Assembly (NCBI RefSeq): GCF_013283665.1
Contig: NZ_JABEKU010000001.1
Location: forward strand, 868,001 to 932,000
DNA from: Ensifer sesbaniae
GTDB taxonomy: Bacteria > Pseudomonadota > Alphaproteobacteria > Rhizobiales > Rhizobiaceae
DNA: 64,000 nt
Reading direction: 5' to 3'
Positions within the stretch are counted from its first letter, which is position 1. Every line of letters begins with the position of its first letter. A program made the position numbers and the translations under genes. Shown here piece after piece: positions 54,840 through 63,962 of the stretch. A model generated the notes under the pieces. It saw only the letters and a list, made by a program, of their open reading frames with translations. It ran no database searches and was not told the DNA's origin.

Positions 54840-55066
54840 TACATCCTCCTGTCAAAATTTCACATCCATTCGACTTTCGTCGTACGGTGCTTCATGTTTC
54901 GAGTTCATGTGACAGTTTTTACATTGCGCTGCGGCATTCGGCTATTGGAAACATTGAAATGGCGAGGCCAAAAGGGTTATCTTGTCTTGCCTTTGACAGA
55001 AGCGCGAAGTAAACTTGTAAAAGATGTAAAATGTTATGTGCTTCGCGATTGTAAAGGTAGTTACAA
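54840..55066. promoter_or_regulatory. Shared aceA / regulator control region
   Basis: AT-rich between two divergent genes. Contains TTGTAA-AGGTAG-TTACAA (55049-55066), a perfect 6-bp inverted repeat with a 6-base spacer that runs right up to the regulator's ATG, plus related TTGTAAA at 55014 and TGTAAAA at 55025, and TTTTTACATT near 54916. These look like sites for the regulator itself, as for RamB/ScfR proteins on aceA promoters; binding is not shown. Confidence 0.55.
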
Positions 55067-56476
55067 ATGGCCGAGAACAAGATCTTCGCCGGTGCGCGGG
55101 TCAGGCGTATTCGCAATGGCCTGTCGCTGACGCAGACGGCCATGGCCGAGGCGCTCGGCATCTCGCCGTCCTACCTCAATCTGATCGAGCGCAATCAGCG
55201 GCCGCTGACGGTGCAACTGCTCCTGAAACTCGCCTCGGTCTACAAGGTCGATCTCGACGAACTGCAGGGGGAAACCGGCGGCAGTCTCGCACAGTTGCGC
55301 GAAGTCTTCGCCGATCCGCTGCTATCAGCCGAGCTGCCGGGGGAGCAGGAGCTGATCGAGGTGGCGGAGGCCGCTCCCAATGCCGCGGGCGGTGTCGTCA
55401 AGCTCTATCGCGCCTATCGCGAGCAGGCCGCGCGCCTCAAGGATCTTGCCGATCTGCTGGCGGGGCAGGGGCATATGGAGGCCCTTTCGGGTACGCGGCT
55501 GCCGATGGACGAGGTTCGGGAAACCTTCGAGGCCAGGCCCAACCATTTTGCTGCGATAGAGGCGGCGGCGGAAACCTTTCACGCGGCGCTGTCGCCCGGT
55601 GATGATCTCATGGGCGCGCTCAAGAACTGGCTGAAGAAGGAACATGGCTTGGTCGTTCGCAGCCTGCCGGTACATGCGATGCCCAATCTGCGCCGCCGTT
55701 TCGATCGGCATTCCATGCGCCTCTTCATCTCCGAGCGGCTGTCGCCCTATGACCAACTGCGCGAGATCGCCATGGAGGCGGTGTCGATCGCCTGCCACGA
55801 AGCGATCATCGCCGAGCTCGAGCCCTTGCGTTTCTCGACTGCAGAGGCGCGCCGCATCGCCCGCTTCGAGCTTGCGCGCTACGGCGCGCATGCGCTGATG
55901 ATGCCCTATGCCGCCTTCTTCGCCGCCGCCCAGCGCGCGAAATATGATGTCGATGTGTTGCGTGCCCGCTTCCAGGTCTCCTTCGAGCAGGTCGCCAATC
56001 GGCTGACCATGCTGCAGCGGCCCGGAGCGCAAGGCGTGCCGTTCTTCCTGATGGAGATCGACAATGCCGGCCACCGCCTGCGGCGGGCCGGCGCAGCCGG
56101 CTTCCCGCAGGCGAAGTTCGGTGGAGGCTGTCCGAAGCTCAATATTCATGCCGCCTTTTCGGTGCCGGGGCAGGTTCTGGTCGACCGGGTCGAAATGCCG
56201 GATGGCGCTGCGTTTCTGACGGTGGCGCGCACGCTGGACGGCCCGCAGGCGGCCTTCCAGGAGCGGGTCAGGCGCACCGCCCTGCTTCTCGGTTGCGAGG
56301 CATCCTTCGCCGACGAGGTCGTCTACGCTTCGGCGCTGCCGCCGGCGGTCGCGGTTGGTGCCGCCTGCCGGCTCTGCGAGCGGCAGGGCTGTCTCGCACG
56401 CGCCGAACCGCCGGTCACGCGACCGCTTGGGCTCGATGAGATGGCAACAGGGCTCAGCGTCTTCGATTTTCAGTAG
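55067..56476 (+). CDS. XRE/ScfR-type short-chain acyl-CoA regulator of aceA
   Basis: 469 residues. N-terminal Cro/C1 HTH (residues 9-65, RIRNGLSLTQTAMAEALGIS, PSYLNLIERNQRPLT). Central IrrE/ImmA-like domain (about 185-330) in which the usual HExxH reads RFELARYGAH, so metalloprotease activity is improbable. C-terminal DUF2083-type part with Cys cluster CRLCERQGCLA. The family (RamB, ScfR, PccR, MldR) senses acyl-CoA and controls glyoxylate or propionate metabolism; here it faces aceA. Its 3' end overlaps the desaturase gene by 7 bases. Confidence 0.87.
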   Translation: MAENKIFAGARVRRIRNGLSLTQTAMAEALGISPSYLNLIERNQRPLTVQLLLKLASVYKVDLDELQGETGGSLAQLREVFADPLLSAELPGEQELIEVAEAAPNAAGGVVKLYRAYREQAARLKDLADLLAGQGHMEALSGTRLPMDEVRETFEARPNHFAAIEAAAETFHAALSPGDDLMGALKNWLKKEHGLVVRSLPVHAMPNLRRRFDRHSMRLFISERLSPYDQLREIAMEAVSIACHEAIIAELEPLRFSTAEARRIARFELARYGAHALMMPYAAFFAAAQRAKYDVDVLRARFQVSFEQVANRLTMLQRPGAQGVPFFLMEIDNAGHRLRRAGAAGFPQAKFGGGCPKLNIHAAFSVPGQVLVDRVEMPDGAAFLTVARTLDGPQAAFQERVRRTALLLGCEASFADEVVYASALPPAVAVGAACRLCERQGCLARAEPPVTRPLGLDEMATGLSVFDFQ

Positions 56477-57453
56477 CTGACGGGATGCCGGTTCGGCAGC
56501 AGCGGTGCGTTCGGCGCGAAGCATTCCACTGGCAGTCCGGTGGTGTAGCCGCGCGTAATGTGCGCCTTGTCCGCATAGGCCTTGTTGCGCATCAGGATCG
56601 CGTGCAGTTCCGGCAGATTGTAGAAGGGCACGCCCGGATAGAGATGGTGTTCGAGGTGATAGTTGATGTTGTGGGGGGCGAAGAACAGCTTCTCCCAGGC
56701 ATGCGGATAGACGGTCCGTGAACTCGTCAATTCGTCGCCATAGTCCATGCTGCCGAAATGCTCCGCGACGCTGCGTATGTAGAGGAACAGGCAGAAGAAG
56801 GTAAGGAACGGAACCACCCAATAGAGCGCCACTTCCCGCCAGATGCCGAGCAGCGTGAAGACCGCCGTAGCGGCCACATAGAAGCCGATGCGTAGCAGCT
56901 TGTACCGGAGCGTCGAGCGGTCGTTCTTTCCCATCCGCTTGGCCATATGCAGCATGTCACGCAGCGAATTGACCGCGATGAGGTAGCCGAGCAACTGAAC
57001 GATGCCGCGGGCAGCCTTCTGCGGGAAGGTGAATTGTGGCATGCCGAGCTTCGCGGTCCAATCCGGATCCTCGTCGGTATTGGCATGCTGGTGGTGGGCG
57101 AGATGGTTCTGGCGATAGCCGTCGACGGTTGCGAGCACGGGCCAGGCGAGCAGCAGGTCGCTCATCCCGTCGCTGAGTTTTCGGTTGGGGATGATGCGGT
57201 AATGCGCCGCCTCGTGGATCATGCAACCGAGCGCATGCATGCGTCCCGCAATCAGCACCACGGCGATCAGATAGACGAGAGGATTGCCGGCATATTCGCT
57301 GACGGCGATCGCCGCTGCGATCATCGCCCAATCGAAAGCGATGGCGCCCAACGCCTTTCGCGGCTCGAGCACCGACAGGCGTTTCAACTCCCTGGGATCG
57401 ATCCTGCGGCTTCGCCCGTCCGGGGTGCTCTCGCCAATGATCTTCTCGCCCAT
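56470..57453 (-). CDS. Membrane fatty acid desaturase
   Basis: 327 residues from ATG 57453 (GGTGGG RBS); an in-frame TTG at 57516 would add 21. Three His boxes of the diiron desaturase/hydroxylase superfamily: HEAAHYRI, HLAHHQHAN, and HNINYHLEHHLYP, with four membrane segments between. Substrate could be fatty acyl lipid or carotenoid. Convergent with the acyl-CoA regulator. Confidence 0.87.
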   Translation of the reverse strand: MGEKIIGESTPDGRSRRIDPRELKRLSVLEPRKALGAIAFDWAMIAAAIAVSEYAGNPLVYLIAVVLIAGRMHALGCMIHEAAHYRIIPNRKLSDGMSDLLLAWPVLATVDGYRQNHLAHHQHANTDEDPDWTAKLGMPQFTFPQKAARGIVQLLGYLIAVNSLRDMLHMAKRMGKNDRSTLRYKLLRIGFYVAATAVFTLLGIWREVALYWVVPFLTFFCLFLYIRSVAEHFGSMDYGDELTSSRTVYPHAWEKLFFAPHNINYHLEHHLYPGVPFYNLPELHAILMRNKAYADKAHITRGYTTGLPVECFAPNAPLLPNRHPVSY

Positions 57454-57789
57454 CGCAATACCCACCGCTTGATGCACAACCGGCGGAAAATTCGCACGGC
57501 AATCATGGTTAATCAATTGTAAACCTCGGCTCGTCCATGTCGAGCATCCGACATGGTTAACTGTGGCAGGCGGTACCGGCAGGTTTGAGCTGCGGCACGG
57601 CGGTTCGGCATAAGTGCCCGATTTTCCTCGACTTGTGAAAAATGCCGACTGGCGCGGCGCGCTCTTTTATCGCCACGAAAGCGCTTGAGGTTATCGAGAA
57701 ACATGCCTAACCTCGCCGCCTGAGCGAAACGGATTGGACGGTGCCTCCGCATGCCGGGGCCCCGAAATGAAAACCAAGAGGGGAGTTGT
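57454..57789. other. 336-base region between the desaturase and potF
   Basis: No gene. It should hold the desaturase and potF promoters. On the plus strand GAAAGCGCTTGAGG (about 57677) resembles a LacI-type half palindrome but is not symmetric. GAGGGGAG precedes potF. Nothing else stands out. Confidence 0.3.
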
Positions 57790-58884
57790 ATGTCCAAGCT
57801 CATCGTCACAACCCTGGCGGCAGTCGTGCTGGCCGGTTCGACCATGCTGGCCTCGGCGCAGGAGCGCGTGGTCAACGTCTACAACTGGTCGGATTACATC
57901 GACAGCAGCATTCTGGAAGACTTCACCAAGGAGACCGGCATTAAGGTCGTCTATGACGTCTTCGATTCCAACGAGATCCTGGAGACGAAGCTGCTGGCGG
58001 GCGGCTCGGGCTACGACGTCGTCGTGCCGACGGCAACCTTCCTGCAGCGGCAGATCGCCGCCGGCGTGTTCCAGAAGCTCGACAAGTCGAAGCTGCCGAA
58101 CCTTTCCAACATGTGGGACGTGATCATGGAGCGTACGGCGAAGTACGATCCGGGCAACGAATACGCCGTCGACTACATGTGGGGCACGACCGGCATCGGC
58201 TACAATGTCGACAAGATGAAGGCGATCCTGGGCACGGACGCGAAGCCCAATTGGGACGTCATCTTCAATCCGGAACTGGCAGCGAAGTTCAAGGATTGCG
58301 GCATCCACATCCTCGATTCCCCGACCGACGTCATGCCTTCGGCGCTCGCCTATCTCGGCCTCAATCCGGACAGCCATGAGGCCGCCGATCTGGAAAAGGC
58401 GGCCGATCTCCTGGCAAGCATCCGCCCCTATGTGCGCAAGTTCCACTCCTCGGAATACATCAACGCGCTCGCCAACGGCGACATCTGCCTCGCAGTTGGC
58501 TTCTCCGGTGACGTCTTCCAGGCCCGTGACCGTGCGGCGGAGGCGAAGGCCGGCGTGACCGTCGACTACGCGATCCCGTCGCAGGGCGCGCAGATGTGGT
58601 TCGACATGTTCGCGATCCCCGCCGATGCGCAGCACGTCGAGGAAGCCCACGCCTTCCTCAACTACATGATGAAGCCGGAAGTGGTCGCCAAAGCATCGAA
58701 TTATGTCTTCTACGCCAACGGCAACAAGGCCTCGCAGCAGTTCCTCGACAAGGCCGTTTTGGAAGACACCGCCATCTACCCCTCGGATGAGGTGATGCAG
58801 AAACTGTTCACGGTGACGCCCTTCGAGGCGAAAGAACAGAGGGTATTGACCCGACTCTGGACAAAGGTCGTAACCGGCCAGTAA
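57790..58884 (+). CDS. potF: Polyamine-binding protein PotF
   Basis: 364 residues from ATG 57790. Signal peptide (LIVTTLAAVVLAGSTMLASAQ), then the PotD/PotF fold: NVYNWSDYIDSSILEDF at the start, SNEILETKLLAGGSGYDVVVP, YMWGTTGIGYN. The Trp/Asp/Tyr set fits putrescine or spermidine. Feeds PotGHI; a hairpin terminator follows it, which should raise binding-protein mRNA over the transporter. Confidence 0.93.
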   Translation: MSKLIVTTLAAVVLAGSTMLASAQERVVNVYNWSDYIDSSILEDFTKETGIKVVYDVFDSNEILETKLLAGGSGYDVVVPTATFLQRQIAAGVFQKLDKSKLPNLSNMWDVIMERTAKYDPGNEYAVDYMWGTTGIGYNVDKMKAILGTDAKPNWDVIFNPELAAKFKDCGIHILDSPTDVMPSALAYLGLNPDSHEAADLEKAADLLASIRPYVRKFHSSEYINALANGDICLAVGFSGDVFQARDRAAEAKAGVTVDYAIPSQGAQMWFDMFAIPADAQHVEEAHAFLNYMMKPEVVAKASNYVFYANGNKASQQFLDKAVLEDTAIYPSDEVMQKLFTVTPFEAKEQRVLTRLWTKVVTGQ

Positions 58885-58897
58885 GAGCGGAAAACGA

Positions 58898-58930
58898 ATT
58901 GCCCGGACCTCAAGATCCGGGCAATTTTCT
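58898..58930 (+). terminator. Partial terminator between potF and potG
   Basis: Perfect 10-bp stem ATTGCCCGGA (58898-58907) / TCCGGGCAAT (58916-58925), 8-base loop, followed by TTTTCTT. It lies inside the operon and probably works as an attenuator that lets a fraction of transcripts through. Confidence 0.8.
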
Positions 58931-58988
58931 TAATGGGCGCCGGGGAAAACAAGAGCGCCCGATCGGCTGTATCATTCGGGGATTGATG

Positions 58989-60131
58989 ATGAAGTCTCTC
59001 GGCAGTATCCGGCGGTCCTTTGCCCCCTGGGCGGATCCCGCTTCCAAGCCATTCATTTCCGTCAAGAACGTGACAAAGCGGTTCGGCGACTTCACCGCCG
59101 TCGACGACCTCTCGCTGGACATCTACACACGCGAGTTCTTTGCGCTCCTCGGCGCTTCCGGCTGCGGAAAGTCAACCCTCCTGCGCATGCTCGCCGGCTT
59201 CGAGCAGCCGACCTCAGGCGAGATCATTCTCGACGGGCAGAGCCTCGCCGGCATTCCGCCTTACCGTCGCCCGGTCAACATGATGTTCCAGTCCTATGCG
59301 CTCTTTCCACACATGACCGTCGAGAACAACATCGCTTTCGGCCTGAAGCAGGATGGCATGCCGAAGGCGGATATCGCCGCGCGCGTGGCGCAGATGCTGA
59401 AGCTGGTGAAGCTCGAAAAGTTTTCCCAGCGCAAACCACATCAACTTTCCGGCGGTCAGCGTCAGCGCGTCGCGCTCGCCCGCTCGCTCGCCAAGCGGCC
59501 GAAAGTGCTTTTGCTCGACGAGCCGCTCGGCGCGCTCGACAAGAAGCTGCGCGAGGAAACCCAGTTCGAACTGATGGATTTGCAGCAGGAACTCGGCCTC
59601 ACCTTCGTCGTCGTGACGCACGACCAGGAGGAGGCGATGACCATGGCTGACCGCATCGCGGTCATGAGCCACGGCAAGGTCATCCAGGTCGCGACCCCGG
59701 CCGAGATTTACGAGGCGCCGAATTCCCGCTTCGTTGCGGACTTCATCGGCGACGTCAACATTTTCGAGGGAGCGGTTTCTGGAGCCGAGGGCGGCTATGT
59801 GCGGCTCGAAGGCGCCAATGGCTTCCCCATCCGCATGGCGTCTCCCGAAAGACCGGCTGCCGGCGCCAGGTCCGCGGTCGCCGTCCGTCCGGAAAAGATC
59901 CGCGTCAGCCGGCAGCCGCCGGCAAATGCGCCCGTCAACGCCGTCCAGGGTGAGATCTGGGATATCGGCTATCTTGGCGACATGACCGTCTTTCATGTGC
60001 GCCTGAAGGACGGACGGGTGATCAAGGCATCGTCGTTGAATGCGGTGCGTGCCGTCGAGGACCCGCTCGGTTACGATCAGGAAGTCTGGGTTTCCTTCGG
60101 CGAAGACGCCGGCGTCGTTCTGAAGGATTGA
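58989..60131 (+). CDS. potG: Polyamine ABC transporter ATPase PotG
   Basis: 380 residues from ATG 58989 (GGGGA upstream; ATG 58986 also possible). Walker A GASGCGKST, signature LSGGQRQRVALARSL, Walker B VLLLDEPLGALD, His switch THDQEEA, and TOBE domain (about 285-380). Energises PotH/PotI. Stop 4 bases before potH. Confidence 0.95.
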   Translation: MKSLGSIRRSFAPWADPASKPFISVKNVTKRFGDFTAVDDLSLDIYTREFFALLGASGCGKSTLLRMLAGFEQPTSGEIILDGQSLAGIPPYRRPVNMMFQSYALFPHMTVENNIAFGLKQDGMPKADIAARVAQMLKLVKLEKFSQRKPHQLSGGQRQRVALARSLAKRPKVLLLDEPLGALDKKLREETQFELMDLQQELGLTFVVVTHDQEEAMTMADRIAVMSHGKVIQVATPAEIYEAPNSRFVADFIGDVNIFEGAVSGAEGGYVRLEGANGFPIRMASPERPAAGARSAVAVRPEKIRVSRQPPANAPVNAVQGEIWDIGYLGDMTVFHVRLKDGRVIKASSLNAVRAVEDPLGYDQEVWVSFGEDAGVVLKD

Positions 60132-60135
60132 GACC

Positions 60136-61047
60136 ATGACGCGCGTCGCATCCGCTCTCTTCAGCCGCCTCGTCATCATCATCCCCTATGCCTGGCTGCT
60201 GTTCTTCTTCCTGATCCCCTTCTTCATCGTCTTCCGCATCTCGCTGTCGCAGACGGCAGTGGCGATGCCGCCCTATACGCCGGTTTTCGACCTCTTCGGC
60301 GGCCTGTCGGGCATTGTCGAGAAAGCGCGGGAGTTCAGTTTCGACAACTACGTCTGGCTCACCGAAGACGTTCTCTACTTCAACGCCTATGTGTCGAGCG
60401 TCATCATCGCGGCGATTTCGACGCTCCTGACGCTGCTGATCGCCTATCCGATCGCCTATGGCATGGCGAAGGCGCCGAAGACCGTCCGCCCGACGCTCTT
60501 GATGCTGGTGATCCTGCCGTTCTGGACGAGCTTCCTGATCCGCGTTTATGCGTGGATCGCGATCCTGAAGCCCGAGGGCCTGCTCAACCAGTTCCTCCTG
60601 GCGACCGGCGTGATCGACCAGCCCTTGATCATTCTCAACACCAACTGGGCGATCTACATCGGCATCGTCTATTCCTATCTGCCCTTCATGGTGCTGCCGA
60701 TCTATTCTTCGCTGGAGAAGATGGACCACACGCTGACGGAGGCCGCGCTCGACCTTGGCTGCACGCCGTTCACCGCTTTCTGGCGCGTGACTTTCCCACT
60801 GTCGCTGGCGGGTGTGGTCGCCGGCTGCCTGCTCGTCTTCATTCCGGCGGTTGGCGAATTCGTCATCCCCGACCTGCTCGGCGGCTCGGAAACGCTGATG
60901 ATCGGCAAGACGCTCTGGAACGAGTTCAACGCCAACCGCGACTGGCCGGTATCCTCCGCCGTGGCGACGATCCTGCTTCTGATCCTGGTGCTGCCGATCG
61001 TTTACTTCCAGAACGCGCAGGCGAAAGCCGACAGCGAAGGGAGGTAG
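60136..61047 (+). CDS. potH: Polyamine ABC transporter permease PotH
   Basis: 303 residues, six membrane helices; N-terminal IIIPYAWLLFFFLIPFFIVF, permease EAA loop EAALDLGCTPFTAFWRVTFP (about 198-217). Pairs with PotI in the inner membrane. 3-base gap to potI. Confidence 0.94.
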   Translation: MTRVASALFSRLVIIIPYAWLLFFFLIPFFIVFRISLSQTAVAMPPYTPVFDLFGGLSGIVEKAREFSFDNYVWLTEDVLYFNAYVSSVIIAAISTLLTLLIAYPIAYGMAKAPKTVRPTLLMLVILPFWTSFLIRVYAWIAILKPEGLLNQFLLATGVIDQPLIILNTNWAIYIGIVYSYLPFMVLPIYSSLEKMDHTLTEAALDLGCTPFTAFWRVTFPLSLAGVVAGCLLVFIPAVGEFVIPDLLGGSETLMIGKTLWNEFNANRDWPVSSAVATILLLILVLPIVYFQNAQAKADSEGR

Positions 61048-61050
61048 GAC

Positions 61051-61869
61051 ATGGGCACCTGGTCACGCTTCAACATCGCCTCGATCGTGCTCGGCTTCGG
61101 GTTCCTGTACCTGCCGATCGTGCTTCTGGTGATCTTCTCCTTCAACGAGTCGAAACTCGTCACGGTGTGGGCCGGCTTTTCGACCAAATGGTATGCGCAG
61201 CTCTTGCACAATCAGGCGCTGCTCGATGCCGCCTGGGTGACGATCCGCGTCGCGTTGATCTCTGCGACCTGTGCAACGGTGCTCGGAACGCTCGCGGCGC
61301 TGGCGCTCGTCCGCTACACCCGGTTTCGCGGCCGCATGCTGTTCTCCGGCATGGTCTATGCGCCGCTCGTCATGCCCGAGGTGATCACCGGGCTGTCGCT
61401 CCTGCTGCTCTTCGTCGCCATCGGCCTCGATCGCGGCTTTTGGACGATCACGCTGGCGCATATCACCTTTACCATGTGCTTCGTCGCCGTCGTCGTGCAG
61501 TCGCGGTTGCTCAGCTTCGATCGGTCGATCGAAGAGGCCGCACTCGATCTCGGCGCTACCCCGGTCCGGACCTTCTTTGCGATCACGCTGCCGGTCATTG
61601 CACCGGCGGTGTTTTCCGGCTGGGTGCTGGCCTTTACGCTGTCGCTGGATGATCTCGTGATTTCGAGCTTCACCACGGGACCGGGCGCCACGACGCTGCC
61701 GATGAAGATCTACAGCCAGGTGCGGCTCGGCGTGACGCCGGAAATCAACGCAATCTGCACCATCCTCATTGGCGTCGTCGCGATCGGGGTCGTCGTTGCT
61801 TCCATCGTTACCAAGCAGCGTGAGGCGCAGCGCGAGCGAGACGAGCGAGCCGCCTTTGCCCAATCCTGA
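61051..61869 (+). CDS. potI: Polyamine ABC transporter permease PotI
   Basis: 272 residues, six helices, EAA loop EEAALDLGATPVRTFFAITLP (about 166-186, read as two halves). Completes PotFGHI. The imported putrescine could be degraded by the PuuA/PuuB pair at 43-46 kb. Operon ends with a perfect terminator. Confidence 0.94.
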   Translation: MGTWSRFNIASIVLGFGFLYLPIVLLVIFSFNESKLVTVWAGFSTKWYAQLLHNQALLDAAWVTIRVALISATCATVLGTLAALALVRYTRFRGRMLFSGMVYAPLVMPEVITGLSLLLLFVAIGLDRGFWTITLAHITFTMCFVAVVVQSRLLSFDRSIEEAALDLGATPVRTFFAITLPVIAPAVFSGWVLAFTLSLDDLVISSFTTGPGATTLPMKIYSQVRLGVTPEINAICTILIGVVAIGVVVASIVTKQREAQRERDERAAFAQS

Positions 61870-61923
61870 GCGGGAGCAGCCCCGCGCCTAGCGTGAGCGG
61901 CTTTTGTTGTGAACTGCACGCGA

Positions 61924-61953
61924 ACGGCCGGTGTCCCTGACACCGGCCGTTTT
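61924..61953. terminator. Bidirectional terminator between potI and the AsmA-like gene
   Basis: Perfect 12-bp stem ACGGCCGGTGTC (61924-61935) / GACACCGGCCGT (61939-61950), 3-base loop, T-run on the plus strand and A-rich DNA on the other side. It lies between two convergent genes and can serve both. Confidence 0.9.
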
Positions 61954-63809
61954 CAATTGGGTTCGCCAAGGACCGACAAGGGCGAGATAACTGCATTTGG
62001 CCAGGATCCGCCGACGAAGAAGCGCAGCCTTTGTCCAGCGTTGAGCGTGTCGATGAAGGTGCCGGCGAGCGCCAGGCTGCCGGTGCGATAGGGAATGACT
62101 CCATTGACCGAGAGACTGCCGGTGTGGCCGGTGAAGAGCGCCTGGTTCAGCCGCGCCGACCCCTCGCCGAAACTGGCTTCGATATCGGCGGTCTGGAAGG
62201 CGAAGCTGCCGTCGCTCGCCTGAGCCAGCGAGAAGAACTCTCCCGCCCTGACTAGGTCTGCGAAGGCGTTTGCGTCGAAGCCGGAGAGGCTGCCGTTGGC
62301 GAGCGAGAGCCTGATGCGGCCCGAGGCTTCCGCCGCCTCCTCGGTCCAGAACGGATGCTCGGTCTCCAGGTCGAAGTTGACGTTGCCTCGGCCGGTCGGG
62401 ATCGGGCCTGTAAACCCGAAGTCCGCAAGCGCTGCGGCGAGGTCGGCGTTCTTCAGGACCAGTTCGAGCTTGCCGCCCTTTGCCAATCCTGCTTCCGAGA
62501 TCGCGATCCGGCCGCTGAGCCGACCATTGGCATAGGTGCTGTCAGCGATGTCGATGGAAGCGTGCCCATGATCGATGATGACGCCGGCGGCGACATCCAT
62601 CAGCCGGAGAGGGCCTATCGATGCCTCCTGCGCCGATAGGCGGAGGTCGGCGCGCCAGGTCCGCACGAAAGCGTCACGGAGCTGCTTGGTGACGTCGTCA
62701 GGCTCTACCGGCAATTGATCGATGAGTGGCTGCAGGCCGTTGAGGCCGATACGATCGAAGGCGAGCGTGCCTTCTATCCGGGGCGTATCGTTGGTCGGTG
62801 TGGAGACGTCGAGAACACCGGTCGCATTGGCGCCGCCCAGAGCAAGCTGCAGATCGTCGAACTTCAGGGAGCGATCGCCTGTCGTGACATTGGCGCTGAG
62901 GTTGAGGCTGCTGTCGGGCAGGGCGCGGCCAGCCTTGCCCTGATACCAGGCCGCCAGCGTTTGCAGGGATGCCGTCGAAAGCTGGAGCCGCCCCGAACTG
63001 ATCGGTGCCTTCGAGAGGCTGCCGATGCCTTCGAAGGAGAGGTTCAATGGAGTTGAGCTCAGCGATGTCCTGAGCGTCGTGTTGCGGCCGGCGAGCAGGG
63101 CAAGCGGCTCGTTGCAGTCGAGCGTCCAGGTCACCAGCTGTCCGCCAAGGCTGCCCGAGAACTCGGCGCCCAGAGGCTCGGTGAAGGAGGGCCACTTGAC
63201 CGTTCCGGCGATGCCGGAAAATTCCCGGGTCTGGTTGGTGATAAGGTCGATGACCTGCAGGCGCCCGTTTTCGACCGTGACGTCACCAAAGGGCGTATCG
63301 TCGCTGGAGGTCGGCCTTTCCGGCGCAGCCAACCAGTGTGGGCGTTGCCAGTTGAGCGTGCCATCCGTCCGTCTTTCCAGCGTGACGACCGGCTCGATCA
63401 AGCGGATGTCCTCGAGTTCCGGATCGCCGTCGATGGCCGAAAGCAGGCTGAAGGAAGCGGTTATTCTGCCGATATTCGCGAGCTTGCGCGATGTACCATC
63501 TGCCGTCTCGATCGTCGCCGAGTGGAGCGTGAGGGTCGGTTCCGGCCAGAAGCTGATCTCGGGATTGCCTGTTATCCGGCTTTTCCCACCTGACCAGGCG
63601 TCGAGCATGTGCTCCACCCTTGGGCGCACGTCGGCGGTGGAAATCAGCAGAGGCAGCGCGGCGTTGTAGGCGGCAGCAAGCCCCACTCCGATCGCCGCTG
63701 CCCAGAGGAAGTGGCGACGGCGGAGCCGCGAGCGCAGGCGTGCGTCGCGCATCATATGCAGGAATTTCCGTGTCATGTCCGCCTGGTCGCCGTCGCTTGG
63801 GTCACGCAT
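61953..63809 (-). CDS. AsmA-family protein
   Basis: 618 residues. N-terminal membrane anchor (LWAAAIGVGLAAAYNAALPLLIS) and a long beta-rich periplasmic part with AsmA-type blocks (ISFWPEPTLTLHSATIE, KLANIGRITASFSLL, DIRLIEPVVTLERR). AsmA-like bridge proteins move phospholipid between membranes. Start: ATG 63809 or 63776 (the latter has AGGCGG upstream). Convergent with potI. Confidence 0.85.
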   Translation of the reverse strand: MRDPSDGDQADMTRKFLHMMRDARLRSRLRRRHFLWAAAIGVGLAAAYNAALPLLISTADVRPRVEHMLDAWSGGKSRITGNPEISFWPEPTLTLHSATIETADGTSRKLANIGRITASFSLLSAIDGDPELEDIRLIEPVVTLERRTDGTLNWQRPHWLAAPERPTSSDDTPFGDVTVENGRLQVIDLITNQTREFSGIAGTVKWPSFTEPLGAEFSGSLGGQLVTWTLDCNEPLALLAGRNTTLRTSLSSTPLNLSFEGIGSLSKAPISSGRLQLSTASLQTLAAWYQGKAGRALPDSSLNLSANVTTGDRSLKFDDLQLALGGANATGVLDVSTPTNDTPRIEGTLAFDRIGLNGLQPLIDQLPVEPDDVTKQLRDAFVRTWRADLRLSAQEASIGPLRLMDVAAGVIIDHGHASIDIADSTYANGRLSGRIAISEAGLAKGGKLELVLKNADLAAALADFGFTGPIPTGRGNVNFDLETEHPFWTEEAAEASGRIRLSLANGSLSGFDANAFADLVRAGEFFSLAQASDGSFAFQTADIEASFGEGSARLNQALFTGHTGSLSVNGVIPYRTGSLALAGTFIDTLNAGQRLRFFVGGSWPNAVISPLSVLGEPN

Positions 63810-63962
63810 GTTGGATAGGCCTTCGGCCCTCAGAAATCAAATGTGGCGGACAGGAAACAGACAGGTAAATGTCGCCGGCTCGATGCCGAGGCGACTGCGG
63901 GTACTGTTTATTTTGCGATGCAGCATGGTATAGAGAGCATGGAGCAGGAGTGGAGGAAAAGC

